A DNA stretch of 64,000 bases from Limnohabitans sp. (lineage in GTDB: Bacteria; Bacteroidota; Bacteroidia; Flavobacteriales; Flavobacteriaceae): assembly GCA_030053945.1 (NCBI GenBank), contig JASGCW010000001.1, positions 113,074-177,073 of the forward strand, given 5' to 3'. This document shows, piece by piece, positions 43,146-51,393 of the stretch. Within the stretch, counting starts at the first letter, position 1, and every line of letters starts with the position of its first letter. Under the pieces are notes generated by a model. The model was not told the origin of the DNA, searched no databases, and worked only from the letters and a program-made list of their open reading frames with translations. The position numbers and the translations under genes were made by a program.

Positions 43146-44159
43146 CTAGTTTCTAATTTTTTGCTCCCATTTCCAAGCACTTGAAAGTGCTTCTTCAAGA
43201 GTAGATTGAGCTTTCCAACCCAACACAGAATTTGCTTTTTCAGTATTTGCAAAAGCTTCTGTTATATCTCCTTCTCTTCTACCTACAATCTTATAAGCTA
43301 ATTTTTGATTCGATACTTTTTCAAAGGCAGTAATCACCTCAAGTACAGAACTTCCAGTACCAGTACCAACATTAAAAGTTTCAACTGCTCCTAAATTTTT
43401 ACCTTCAATTAATCTTTGTAACGCTACAACATGGGCTTTTGCCAAATCAACAACATGAATATAATCTCTAATAGCTGTACCATCTGGCGTAGGATAATCA
43501 CTACCAAAAACAGATAATTCATTTCTTAGTCCAATTGCCGTTTGGGTAATAAAGGGCACTAAATTTTGTGGTATTCCTAATGGCAACTCGCCAATTTCCG
43601 CAGATGGATGCGCCCCTATAGGATTAAAATAACGCAACAAAATTGAATTTATATTCGATACTTTGGCTACATCACTAATAATTTCCTCTCCGATTTGTTT
43701 AGTATTCCCATAAGGCGACATCGCGCACTGTACGGGAGCATTTTCTGTTATAGGCATTTGTTCTGCTTGTCCGTACACTGTACATGATGAGCTAAAAATA
43801 AAATTTGCTTTTGGCATTTTTTGCAACTCTTGTAATATGTAAACTAAAGCATTGATATTATTTTCATAATATAACAATGGATTTTCAACACTTTCTCCAA
43901 CAGCTTTACTAGCAGCAAAGTGAATAACTCCTGCTACATCAGTATGTGATTTAAAAAAATCTTGAACTGATTTTTTATCCCTTAAATCTATATTTTCAAA
44001 CGCTGGTTTTTTTCCTGTAATTCTTTCAATACCATCTAAAACTTCAATCGAAGAATTAGATAAATTATCAACTACAACAACTTCAAAACCTTGATTTTGA
44101 AGCTCGACTACAGTATGAGAACCAATAAAACCAAGCCCTCCAGTTACTAAAATTTTCAT
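43146..44159 (-). CDS. galE: UDP-glucose 4-epimerase
   Basis: 337 residues of extended short-chain dehydrogenase type. NAD loop TGGLGFIGSHTVVEL at the N-terminus, active-site Ser region SSSCTVYGQ, catalytic YGNTKQIGE (YxxxK), and substrate loop ILLRYFNPIGAHPS. It interconverts UDP-glucose and UDP-galactose for surface sugars. Motifs and length are canonical. It follows the DegT aminotransferase gene by 36 bases on the same strand, so the two form a small sugar-nucleotide operon divergent from waaA. Confidence 0.92.
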   Translation of the reverse strand: MKILVTGGLGFIGSHTVVELQNQGFEVVVVDNLSNSSIEVLDGIERITGKKPAFENIDLRDKKSVQDFFKSHTDVAGVIHFAASKAVGESVENPLLYYENNINALVYILQELQKMPKANFIFSSSCTVYGQAEQMPITENAPVQCAMSPYGNTKQIGEEIISDVAKVSNINSILLRYFNPIGAHPSAEIGELPLGIPQNLVPFITQTAIGLRNELSVFGSDYPTPDGTAIRDYIHVVDLAKAHVVALQRLIEGKNLGAVETFNVGTGTGSSVLEVITAFEKVSNQKLAYKIVGRREGDITEAFANTEKANSVLGWKAQSTLEEALSSAWKWEQKIRN

Positions 44160-44195
44160 TTTTATGTTTGTTACTTTTAATTTGTTTATAAATAT

Positions 44196-45323
44196 TTACA
44201 AAAACTCTAATACAGAATCTGTTATGAACTTTATTTGCTCATCATCTAATTCTGTATGCATAGGTAAAGCGATAACTTCTTTCACTAACTGATTAGTTAC
44301 TGGAAAATCGGCTTCATTATATCTTGAATCAGTATATGCTTTTTGACTATGCAATGGAATAGGGTAATAAATTGCACAAGGAATTTCTTTAGATTGCAAA
44401 TATTGCATCAACTCATCACGTTTACCATTTGTAATTCGGATAACATATTGATGAAAAACATGATCATCAACATTACTATCAAATTCAGGAACAACGATAT
44501 TAGAATTTCCTGACAACGCATTATTATATTTTTGAGCAGCTTCCCTTCTGGCTTTTGCATATTGATCAAGATGAGGCAACTTTGCTTTTAGCACACCTGC
44601 TTGAATACTATCTAAACGAGAGTTTACTCCTACTACATCGTGATGGTAGCGTACGTACATTCCGTGATTTACAATTCCACGTAAAGTATGAGCCAAATCA
44701 TCATCGTTAGTAAAAATAGCCCCTCCATCACCATAACAACCTAAATTTTTTGAAGGGAAGAATGATGTAGAAGCGACGTGACCAATAGCACCAAGTTTAG
44801 TCTTAACACCATTTTTATCTATATAATTCGCCCCAATAGCTTGTGCGTTATCTTCAATCACAAACAAATTGTACTCCTTAGCAATTTCCATTATAGCATC
44901 CATATTTGCCGCACGACCAAAAAGATGTACAGGAACAATTGCCTTTGTTTTTGGTGTAATAGCTTTCTTTATAGCCTCGATAGAAATATTCATCGAATTC
45001 ATCTCTACATCAACCAGAACAGGAGTTAATTGCAGCAGGGCAATCACTTCTACAGTTGCTGCAAAAGTAAAATCGGCAGTAATAATTTCATCCCCTGGTT
45101 TTAACCCTAATCCCATCATAGCTATTTGAAGCGCATCAGTCCCATTTGCACAAGGAATTACGTGTTTTACATCCAAATATTTCTCTAAATCAGCTTGAAA
45201 TTGATGCACCAACGGACCATTTATATATGTTGTAGTATCTAAAACTTCTTGAATAGAAGCATTTACTTCACCTTTTATTTTCTCATATTGACTTTTTAAG
45301 TCAACCATTTGTAACTTTCGCAT
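44196..45323 (-). CDS. DegT/DnrJ/EryC1/StrS sugar aminotransferase
   Basis: Start taken at ATG 45323 (MRKLQMVDLKSQYEKIK), 375 residues. PLP-dependent transaminase acting on UDP- or dTDP-keto sugars: HVIPCANGTDALQIAMMGLGLKPGDEI, PVHLFGRAANMDAIMEIAKEYNLFVIEDNAQAIGA, the PLP lysine in SFFPSKNLGCYGDGGAI, and YHHDVVGVNSRLDSIQAGVL. Product would be an amino sugar for lipopolysaccharide, capsule or glycoprotein. With galE next to it and the KDO transferase gene opposite, an envelope-glycan role is likely. Confidence 0.9.
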   Translation of the reverse strand: MRKLQMVDLKSQYEKIKGEVNASIQEVLDTTTYINGPLVHQFQADLEKYLDVKHVIPCANGTDALQIAMMGLGLKPGDEIITADFTFAATVEVIALLQLTPVLVDVEMNSMNISIEAIKKAITPKTKAIVPVHLFGRAANMDAIMEIAKEYNLFVIEDNAQAIGANYIDKNGVKTKLGAIGHVASTSFFPSKNLGCYGDGGAIFTNDDDLAHTLRGIVNHGMYVRYHHDVVGVNSRLDSIQAGVLKAKLPHLDQYAKARREAAQKYNNALSGNSNIVVPEFDSNVDDHVFHQYVIRITNGKRDELMQYLQSKEIPCAIYYPIPLHSQKAYTDSRYNEADFPVTNQLVKEVIALPMHTELDDEQIKFITDSVLEFL

Positions 45324-45417
45324 CGTCAAAAAATTTAGTTTGCAAAGCTACTAATTTAATGGCTTTTTTGATAAATTTTAGAAAACTAATGTATTTTAGC
45401 CTCATAAAAAATTGATT

Positions 45418-46644
45418 ATGTTTTTTCTTTATACTTTATTGGTTGAGATTGTACAACAATTATTGAAAATTGTTGCGCTATTTAGCCCAAAAATCAAATT
45501 GTTTGTTGAAGGGAGAAAAACTACTTTTTCAACATTACAATCAAAACTTCAAAAATCCGATAAAACAATTTGGTTTCACGCTGCCTCCTTAGGCGAGTAC
45601 GAACAAGGATTGCCAGTTATTGAAAAAATGAAAAATCAATTTCCAAATCACAAAATTGTGGTAACTTTCTTTTCTCCTTCTGGTTATGAAGTTAGAAAAA
45701 ACAATACTGTTGCAGATGTAACCATTTATCTCCCACTAGACACTAAAACCAATGCCAAAAAATTTATTGATACAGTTAATCCCGAAATAGCTTTCTTCAT
45801 CAAATATGAATACTGGCCTAATTATTTGAATGAACTTAAAAATCGCCAAATTAAAACCTATTTAATTTCAGGAATATTTAGAGAAAAACAATCTTTTTTC
45901 AAATGGTATGGTGGGTTTTATAGAAATGCTTTAAAAAGTTTCAATCATTTTTTTGTACAAAACGATTTATCCAAAAATTTACTTCAAAAGATTGGCTTCA
46001 ATAATGTAACTGTATCTGGCGACACTCGTTTTGACAGAGTAGTATCAATTCTTGAAAGAGACAACTCATTAAATTTTATTGAAGAGTTTAAAAACAACAC
46101 AACCACTATTGTCATTGGAAGTTCGTGGCCTAAAGACGAAGATATATTAGTTAACTACATCAATTCTTCAAATCACAATACAAAATTCATCATTGCTCCT
46201 CACAACATAAAGGAAGAACAAATCTCCAACCTCAAATCACAAATCACCAAAAAGAATGTACTGTTTTCTGAAAAAGAGAACAAAAACCTTTCAGAATTTG
46301 ACGTTTTCATCATTGACTCCATTGGCATTTTAACTAAAATATACAGCTATGCTGACATAGCTTATGTAGGAGGCGGGTTTGGTAATCCAGGTGTTCACAA
46401 CATCTTAGAACCAGCGACATTTGGAGTACCTATTATTATAGGCCCTAATTTCTCTCATTTTGCTGAAGCAACCGCCTTAGTACAACAAGAAGGCTGTATT
46501 TCCATTTCAAATCAAGTAGAATTGAATCAAGCATTTAATTTATTAATACAAAATGAAGATGAACGATATGAAAAAGGACATATATGCAGCACTTTTGTAC
46601 AAATGAATAAAGGCGCTACAGAAAAGATTTTGAAAAAAATCTAA
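45418..46644 (+). CDS. waaA: 3-deoxy-D-manno-octulosonic acid (KDO) transferase
   Basis: Start taken at ATG 45418 (MFFLYTLLVEIVQQLL), 408 residues; the track start is a TTG two codons earlier. GT30 family: an N-terminal membrane-associated helix, IWFHAASLGEYEQGLPVIE, KYEYWPNYLNEL, ISGIFREKQSFFKWYGGFYRN, SGDTRFDR, and the C-terminal VGGGFGNPGVHNILEPATFGVPIIIGPNFSHFAEA. It attaches KDO to lipid A precursor. Length and motifs are normal. The stop touches the stop of the convergent LytR-type regulator with no gap. Confidence 0.93.
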   Translation: MFFLYTLLVEIVQQLLKIVALFSPKIKLFVEGRKTTFSTLQSKLQKSDKTIWFHAASLGEYEQGLPVIEKMKNQFPNHKIVVTFFSPSGYEVRKNNTVADVTIYLPLDTKTNAKKFIDTVNPEIAFFIKYEYWPNYLNELKNRQIKTYLISGIFREKQSFFKWYGGFYRNALKSFNHFFVQNDLSKNLLQKIGFNNVTVSGDTRFDRVVSILERDNSLNFIEEFKNNTTTIVIGSSWPKDEDILVNYINSSNHNTKFIIAPHNIKEEQISNLKSQITKKNVLFSEKENKNLSEFDVFIIDSIGILTKIYSYADIAYVGGGFGNPGVHNILEPATFGVPIIIGPNFSHFAEATALVQQEGCISISNQVELNQAFNLLIQNEDERYEKGHICSTFVQMNKGATEKILKKI

Positions 46645-47364
46645 CTATAGACTCATCAATTCTTTAAACAAACTCGATTGTCTTCTTGATATTTCAATTT
46701 TTGTATTATCCTTTAAATGAACTAAAAGATTACCGCTAAACCACAAATCTATATTTTGAATATAGGTCGTATTTATAATTTGATTTCGATTTGCTCTAAA
46801 AAATTCATCTGGTAATTTTTTTTCAATTTGGTTCAGAGATTTGTTTAGTAAAGCCTTTTCATTATTAAAATACACCTTAGTGTAATTACCTTCTACTTCA
46901 AACAGATAAATATCCCCTATTTTTATCAACCAGCATTTTTCACCATCTTTTATAAATATTTGATTTGAATTTTTGAGTTTGTTTTCAGCTTGTTCTTCTT
47001 TGGCATCTAATTTTGCTTTTACCTTTTCTATTGCTTTAGAAAAACGAGAGGCACTAACTGGTTTCATCAAATAATCCAAGGCATTGTATTCAAAAGATTT
47101 AATAGCATATTCGTCAAAAGCGGTTGTAAAAACCGTAATAGGAACATCATCTAGCATTTCTAACAATTCAAACCCATCTTTTTCAGGCATATTAATGTCT
47201 AAAAAAATCAAATCAGGCTTATGTTTAGTAATCAACTCGTATGCTTTATCAACATTTTCTGCTTCGGCAATCACTTCAATTTCTGGATAATCTTTAATCA
47301 ATTCTTTCAACTCGTTTCTGGCTAAACGAGAATCTTCAACAATTATCGTCTGTATCTTTTTCAT
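46645..47364 (-). CDS. LytTR-family response regulator
   Basis: 239 residues. Receiver domain with phosphoacceptor Asp in PDLIFLDINMPEKDG (about residue 55) and the conserved Lys in MKPVSASRF. The C-terminal LytTR DNA-binding domain (about 140-235) contains WLIKIGDIYLFEVEGNYTKVYF, LPDEFFRANRNQIINTTYI and ISRRQSSLFKELM. It binds direct repeats rather than inverted ones. It lies 6 bases after the partner kinase gene in the same operon. The stop codons of this gene and waaA are adjacent. Confidence 0.92.
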   Translation of the reverse strand: MKKIQTIIVEDSRLARNELKELIKDYPEIEVIAEAENVDKAYELITKHKPDLIFLDINMPEKDGFELLEMLDDVPITVFTTAFDEYAIKSFEYNALDYLMKPVSASRFSKAIEKVKAKLDAKEEQAENKLKNSNQIFIKDGEKCWLIKIGDIYLFEVEGNYTKVYFNNEKALLNKSLNQIEKKLPDEFFRANRNQIINTTYIQNIDLWFSGNLLVHLKDNTKIEISRRQSSLFKELMSL

Positions 47365-47370
47365 TTGCTA

Positions 47371-48450
47371 TTAAGTTAATGGAATTGTAATGGTGGCTAT
47401 CACATAATTTTCTACTTCTTTCAAATCAAAATTAGCTTTTCCACCATATAATAATTTTAAACGAGAGGCTATATTCTTCAGTCCTATCTGGGTTGAATTA
47501 GAACTAATACTCAGTCTTCCTGTATTCATCACTTCTACTACTAATTTGTCATTTTGAATATTAGTTTTCACCTTAACCAGTCCTCCTTCTTTAAGATTTG
47601 AAACACCGTGTTTTACTGCATTTTCAACTAACATTTGTAGAATCATAGGAGGAATTTTAAGTGACAAGGTTTCTGAAGCTACTTCTTCTATATATTCTAA
47701 ACGTTCCTCTAATTGAATTTTAGAAATGTGTATGTAATTTTCTACCATTTCCATTTCTTCTTCTAATCGGATTTCGTGCAAATCATTTTTAGTCAACGAA
47801 TAGCGTAACATTTCAGAAAGCCTAGTTATCATTTCTCTTGAACGAGATGGGTCTTCTAGAATTAATCCTCGAATGTTATTTAAACTATTAAACATAAAAT
47901 GTGGATTTATTTGCCCTTTTAAAGAATTTAAAGTACTCTCTTTTAAATCCGACTCTAATTCCAATTGTTTAATACGAATTTCCTTAAGATACTTAATTAC
48001 TTTATATGCCATGATTACAAAAAGCCATACTAAAAAGGCGACAGTAAAAATTGGAACATTAGCCAATTTCATAATCCCATTGAGGTTATTTTCTCTTTCT
48101 AAGTAATACCTTAGAGGGATATTTAAAAAAGGCCATAATAGCAGTTGATAAATAACCTGAGTGATTACAAAACATATTATTAACCAAAGCAATGATTTTT
48201 TGGTTATTTTTTTAATTTCAACTTTATAATCTACAGCAAAAAGTATTATATAAGACAATGTGAATCCTAAAAAGCCACAAATTAATCCTTCTATAATTAG
48301 ATATTGGAACCTATTCCATTCGCTAGGACTCCATTCTTCTAATTTAGACAAATTATATGAAACTTTATCAAATGTTAGCGTTGAGAAAATATATAGTTGC
48401 CAACCAAAAAAATTGAGTAAATGATATTTCCAGTTTGTAATTAACTTCAT
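47371..48450 (-). CDS. LytS/YehU-type sensor histidine kinase
   Basis: 359 residues. Four hydrophobic helices in residues 1-165 (FGWQLYIFSTLTF; LIIEGLICGFLGFTLSYIILF; LWLIICFVITQVIYQLLLWPF; FTVAFLVWLFVIMAYKVI). A His_kinase domain follows with phosphoacceptor His in GQINPHFMFNSLNNIRGLI, and a degenerate HATPase (PPMILQMLVENAVKHGVSN). It pairs with the LytTR regulator 6 bases downstream. The signal is unknown. There is no large extracytoplasmic sensor domain, so a membrane-state or quinone-type cue is plausible. Confidence 0.9.
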   Translation of the reverse strand: MKLITNWKYHLLNFFGWQLYIFSTLTFDKVSYNLSKLEEWSPSEWNRFQYLIIEGLICGFLGFTLSYIILFAVDYKVEIKKITKKSLLWLIICFVITQVIYQLLLWPFLNIPLRYYLERENNLNGIMKLANVPIFTVAFLVWLFVIMAYKVIKYLKEIRIKQLELESDLKESTLNSLKGQINPHFMFNSLNNIRGLILEDPSRSREMITRLSEMLRYSLTKNDLHEIRLEEEMEMVENYIHISKIQLEERLEYIEEVASETLSLKIPPMILQMLVENAVKHGVSNLKEGGLVKVKTNIQNDKLVVEVMNTGRLSISSNSTQIGLKNIASRLKLLYGGKANFDLKEVENYVIATITIPLT

Positions 48451-49108
48451 TTAAAAGAAAATTGCGATTATAAAGTTCACAATGGATTCCATCAAATATA
48501 AGATAAATTGTATCATATCGTTTTTAATTTAGAATATTAATAAATCGAGGTCTATTTGAAGATTAGAAATTAATTATTTTTTATTTTTTATTTTAAGAAC
48601 TTCACTTCCTATTCAAACGAGAACCAAGTTACTTTTTAGCTTTATAATCAAAAAGACCTCTGATTTATTGTGACAACAACTTTAATATTTTATCCTAATA
48701 TTATTAATAGGAAAATTTTCTATAAATGCTTTCTAGTTTTAATTTGTTGTTTAAAGATTGTTTTTACTTTTCGTTTTTTGATTGATGATTGAAAGTACAA
48801 ACGTGATTCCTTTTCCTATTCAAAAAGATGATATTAATTCATTTCATACTTTCCTCTATATAACCAATTTACAAAGGTGTGTTTTTGAAATCTCATTTTT
48901 TATTTCCTTCTTTAATTTGTTTATTGATTTTGTTGAGACAAATTTACGCAACTTCTATCTTGATTTTCTTACAAAATGATAAACGGTAATTTTAAAATGA
49001 TGAATGGTTTACTAAAAGTAATTAGATCATTTTTCAAAAGAACTAAAAACTTTCTACATTTTTAAATATATAAGTTAATACAAAAGTAAGATTACAAAAA
49101 CCACAAAC
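48451..49108. other. Long intergenic region between the LytS-type kinase and chitinase
   Basis: About 660 bases, AT-rich. The 65-residue plus-strand ORF at 48782 has no signal peptide, no recognisable motif and no convincing ribosome site, so I do not call it. A short inverted repeat TCCTAATATTATTAATAGGA is near 48703. It may hold the kinase-operon promoter on the minus strand, but I cannot place it. Confidence 0.5.
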
Positions 49109-49146
49109 AAAATAGGCCGCCCAAAAACATTTGGAGCAGCCTATCA
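49109..49146 (-). terminator. Terminator of the chitinase gene
   Basis: Minus strand: ATAGGCTGCTCC, loop, GGGCGGCCTATTTTG. A GC-rich stem with two mismatches and a short T-run, 68 bases after the chitinase stop. Confidence 0.65.
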
Positions 49147-49213
49147 GGATTAATTTATCGAATGATCTACACATTAAATTAAGTAAACCATTACGCCTTT
49201 TCTAACTTAGAAC

Positions 49214-50875
49214 TTAATTAACTATCTTCTTTGTAACCGTTGAACCGTTTTTAAAGTTAACACGAACGATGTAAACATTATTTTTCAAGAAATTATTTGA
49301 AATTACCACACTCGTTTCATTAATATTATCCATACTCAAAACATTAGTTCCTAGTAAAGAGTAAACAGTAATTTTATCAATCATCTCATTAGAATTCACG
49401 ACAAATTGTTGATTATTATTAAAAAAAACTTTTGTTTTACTTTGTAATTCACTATCAAAATCATTTGTACCTAAAGTACTAAAAGTTGTATTTATTTGAG
49501 TTAATAAAACTACAGAATTACTTTCTCTTGTGTCTTGAGACAATTCCCAAATCATACCTCCAGCTAAATTTTTATTCATTATGAACTTACATTTTTCATC
49601 TATAGATTGTTTATCATCGTAAGTTACAAACTGATTAGTAGTTTGATTATATAGATAAGGGACTTTACAGGTATTATCCCAATAACGAACCCATCCTGCT
49701 GCTGCAGCAGTTGAATTTACCGTATCCATTCCTGGATTTAGATAATGATGCGGTGTAGTTCCCACTCCTCCTGAAAGATCACAGAACTCGATACTACCTG
49801 AAAACTCACAAGTTATTGTATCCCATGTTCCTTGAGGAGGAACTGGATTAGTACATCCTCCTGAAGTTACTCTTGGAGCTGATACAAACAACCCAGGCAA
49901 ACTAGGAACCGAACCTGTACCTGCAACATTATTAAACAATTTACCATAAAAAGGCAACCCCATTACTAATTTATTGGCAGGAATCCCTATTTGGTTTAAA
50001 TAAATATCTACAAGTTTGTCAAGACTTTGTGGTTTAGTAGCGTGATGCAAAGGATCTGACGCGTTCCCACTTCCATATAAAGGCGCATTATAACATGTTT
50101 TATCGTACCAATTTCCACCAAAATCATAGCCAAAAAAAGTTATAAAATCACAATAAGTAGTCAAATCTTCAGTAAAGCCTGCTGGTCTATTATTAGGACC
50201 TATATATTGATCTACTACATCATTCACATTATTGCCAGCTGCAATTGTAATTAACTTATTTGGCATTGCTTGACGCATCGCTTTTACTAATAACACAAAA
50301 TTTTTATGATCATCTACTGTGTGAGGCTGTGCAGGAATATTAGCCCAATTAATTGTTTCCGTTCCATCTGTTCCTCCTCTCACTGGATATTCCCAATCTA
50401 TATCAAAACCATCTAAAAAGGGATATGTTACTAAAAAGTTAGCCATATCATTAGCTAAAGCTGTTCTAGCAGCAGGATCCGCTGCAACGGCTGGTAATTT
50501 TTGGGATCTCGTCCATCCTCCAACAGAAATTAATATTTTTAAATGAGGATAAGCTGTTTTTAAATTCTTCAAATCATAAAAATTACCTTTTACTGGGGCA
50601 TTCCAAGGTGCACCAGTTTCAGTATGTTCAAAATCTGCATGAGGATCTAATGATTTTAATTTTGTGTTTTGAGGTGCACTAGCATTATAATCTACATCAA
50701 AGAATGCATAATTTAAATGTGTTAATTTATTACCATTAATCCTGTTAGCATTATAATCTCTAGCATAAATTGCCCATTGTGCATAATACCCAACAACTTT
50801 CTTATTATGCGCTGGTTGTGCATAATTAATTAAAGAAGCTAACAATAAAATTTTCCAAAATATTATTTTTCTCAT
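49214..50875 (-). CDS. GH18 chitinase secreted by T9SS
   Basis: 553 residues. Signal peptide (IIFWKILLLASLINYAQP), then the glycoside hydrolase 18 barrel: KKVVGYYAQWAIYARDYNANRI, LKILISVGGWTRS and the catalytic DGFDIDWEYP (DxxDxDxE, Glu at about residue 160). MGLPFYGKLF and the barrel-closing GGMIWELSQDT follow. The last 70 residues are a T9SS type A tail (VNSNEMIDKITVYSLLGTNVLS, NVYIVRVNFKNGSTVTKKIVN). It hydrolyses chitin outside the cell with retention via the substrate acetamido group. No chitin-binding domain is visible. A hairpin lies in its leader. Confidence 0.93.
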   Translation of the reverse strand: MRKIIFWKILLLASLINYAQPAHNKKVVGYYAQWAIYARDYNANRINGNKLTHLNYAFFDVDYNASAPQNTKLKSLDPHADFEHTETGAPWNAPVKGNFYDLKNLKTAYPHLKILISVGGWTRSQKLPAVAADPAARTALANDMANFLVTYPFLDGFDIDWEYPVRGGTDGTETINWANIPAQPHTVDDHKNFVLLVKAMRQAMPNKLITIAAGNNVNDVVDQYIGPNNRPAGFTEDLTTYCDFITFFGYDFGGNWYDKTCYNAPLYGSGNASDPLHHATKPQSLDKLVDIYLNQIGIPANKLVMGLPFYGKLFNNVAGTGSVPSLPGLFVSAPRVTSGGCTNPVPPQGTWDTITCEFSGSIEFCDLSGGVGTTPHHYLNPGMDTVNSTAAAAGWVRYWDNTCKVPYLYNQTTNQFVTYDDKQSIDEKCKFIMNKNLAGGMIWELSQDTRESNSVVLLTQINTTFSTLGTNDFDSELQSKTKVFFNNNQQFVVNSNEMIDKITVYSLLGTNVLSMDNINETSVVISNNFLKNNVYIVRVNFKNGSTVTKKIVN

Positions 50876-50921
50876 AATTTTTATTTTTTTGCATAATTAT
50901 ATATTTTTCGAAAAAAAGAAA

Positions 50922-50941
50922 CAACGGTTTTCAACCGTTTT
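50922..50941 (-). terminator. Terminator-like hairpin in the chitinase leader
   Basis: Minus strand: AAACGGTT, GAA loop, AACCGTTG then TTTCTTTTTTT, ending about 45 bases before the chitinase ATG. It resembles a rho-independent terminator placed upstream of the gene. Confidence 0.5.
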
Positions 50942-51393
50942 AATTTTACATCGTTTTTACTTTTTCTTAACACTCAAATGTAATTTTAAAAAAAACTTCA
51001 TTAAGAAAAATTAAACCAAATGCTTAACATTTTAAACAAACAGCAAAATAAATATGCAAAAATGAGATATTTCTTATAAATACACCCGTTTTATTATACA
51101 TATCCACATTCAATAAGCCAAATCCACTTTAAAACACAAACACTCTAAATCCTCAAGACCTAACAGATGAATCAATTTGTGGTGGCTAAAACAAACTTAA
51201 ACAACAACTTATTTTATTGGACCTTATAGAAATAAGCGTCGCTATAAATAAGACGAAAGTACGCTCCAAATAAAATTGTAGTCAAAAAATTGTAAATTGC
51301 GCACGTATTAAACATAATTCAGCTTTTTAAAATGTAAAAAACATATTACTTGCGCTGTACATTTTACTGAATTCAAAACAAAAAAAGAATTAA
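50942..51393. other. Divergent promoter region of chitinase and S46 peptidase genes
   Basis: About 450 bases without a credible ORF. It should contain both promoters. The text TACATTTTA near 51358 resembles a -7 element for the peptidase. No repeat of the mobile-element families is present. Confidence 0.4.

Noticed and set aside
48782-48979. 65-residue plus-strand ORF in the 48451-49213 spacer
   Set aside because: No ribosome site, signal or motif; base composition is like the surrounding non-coding DNA.
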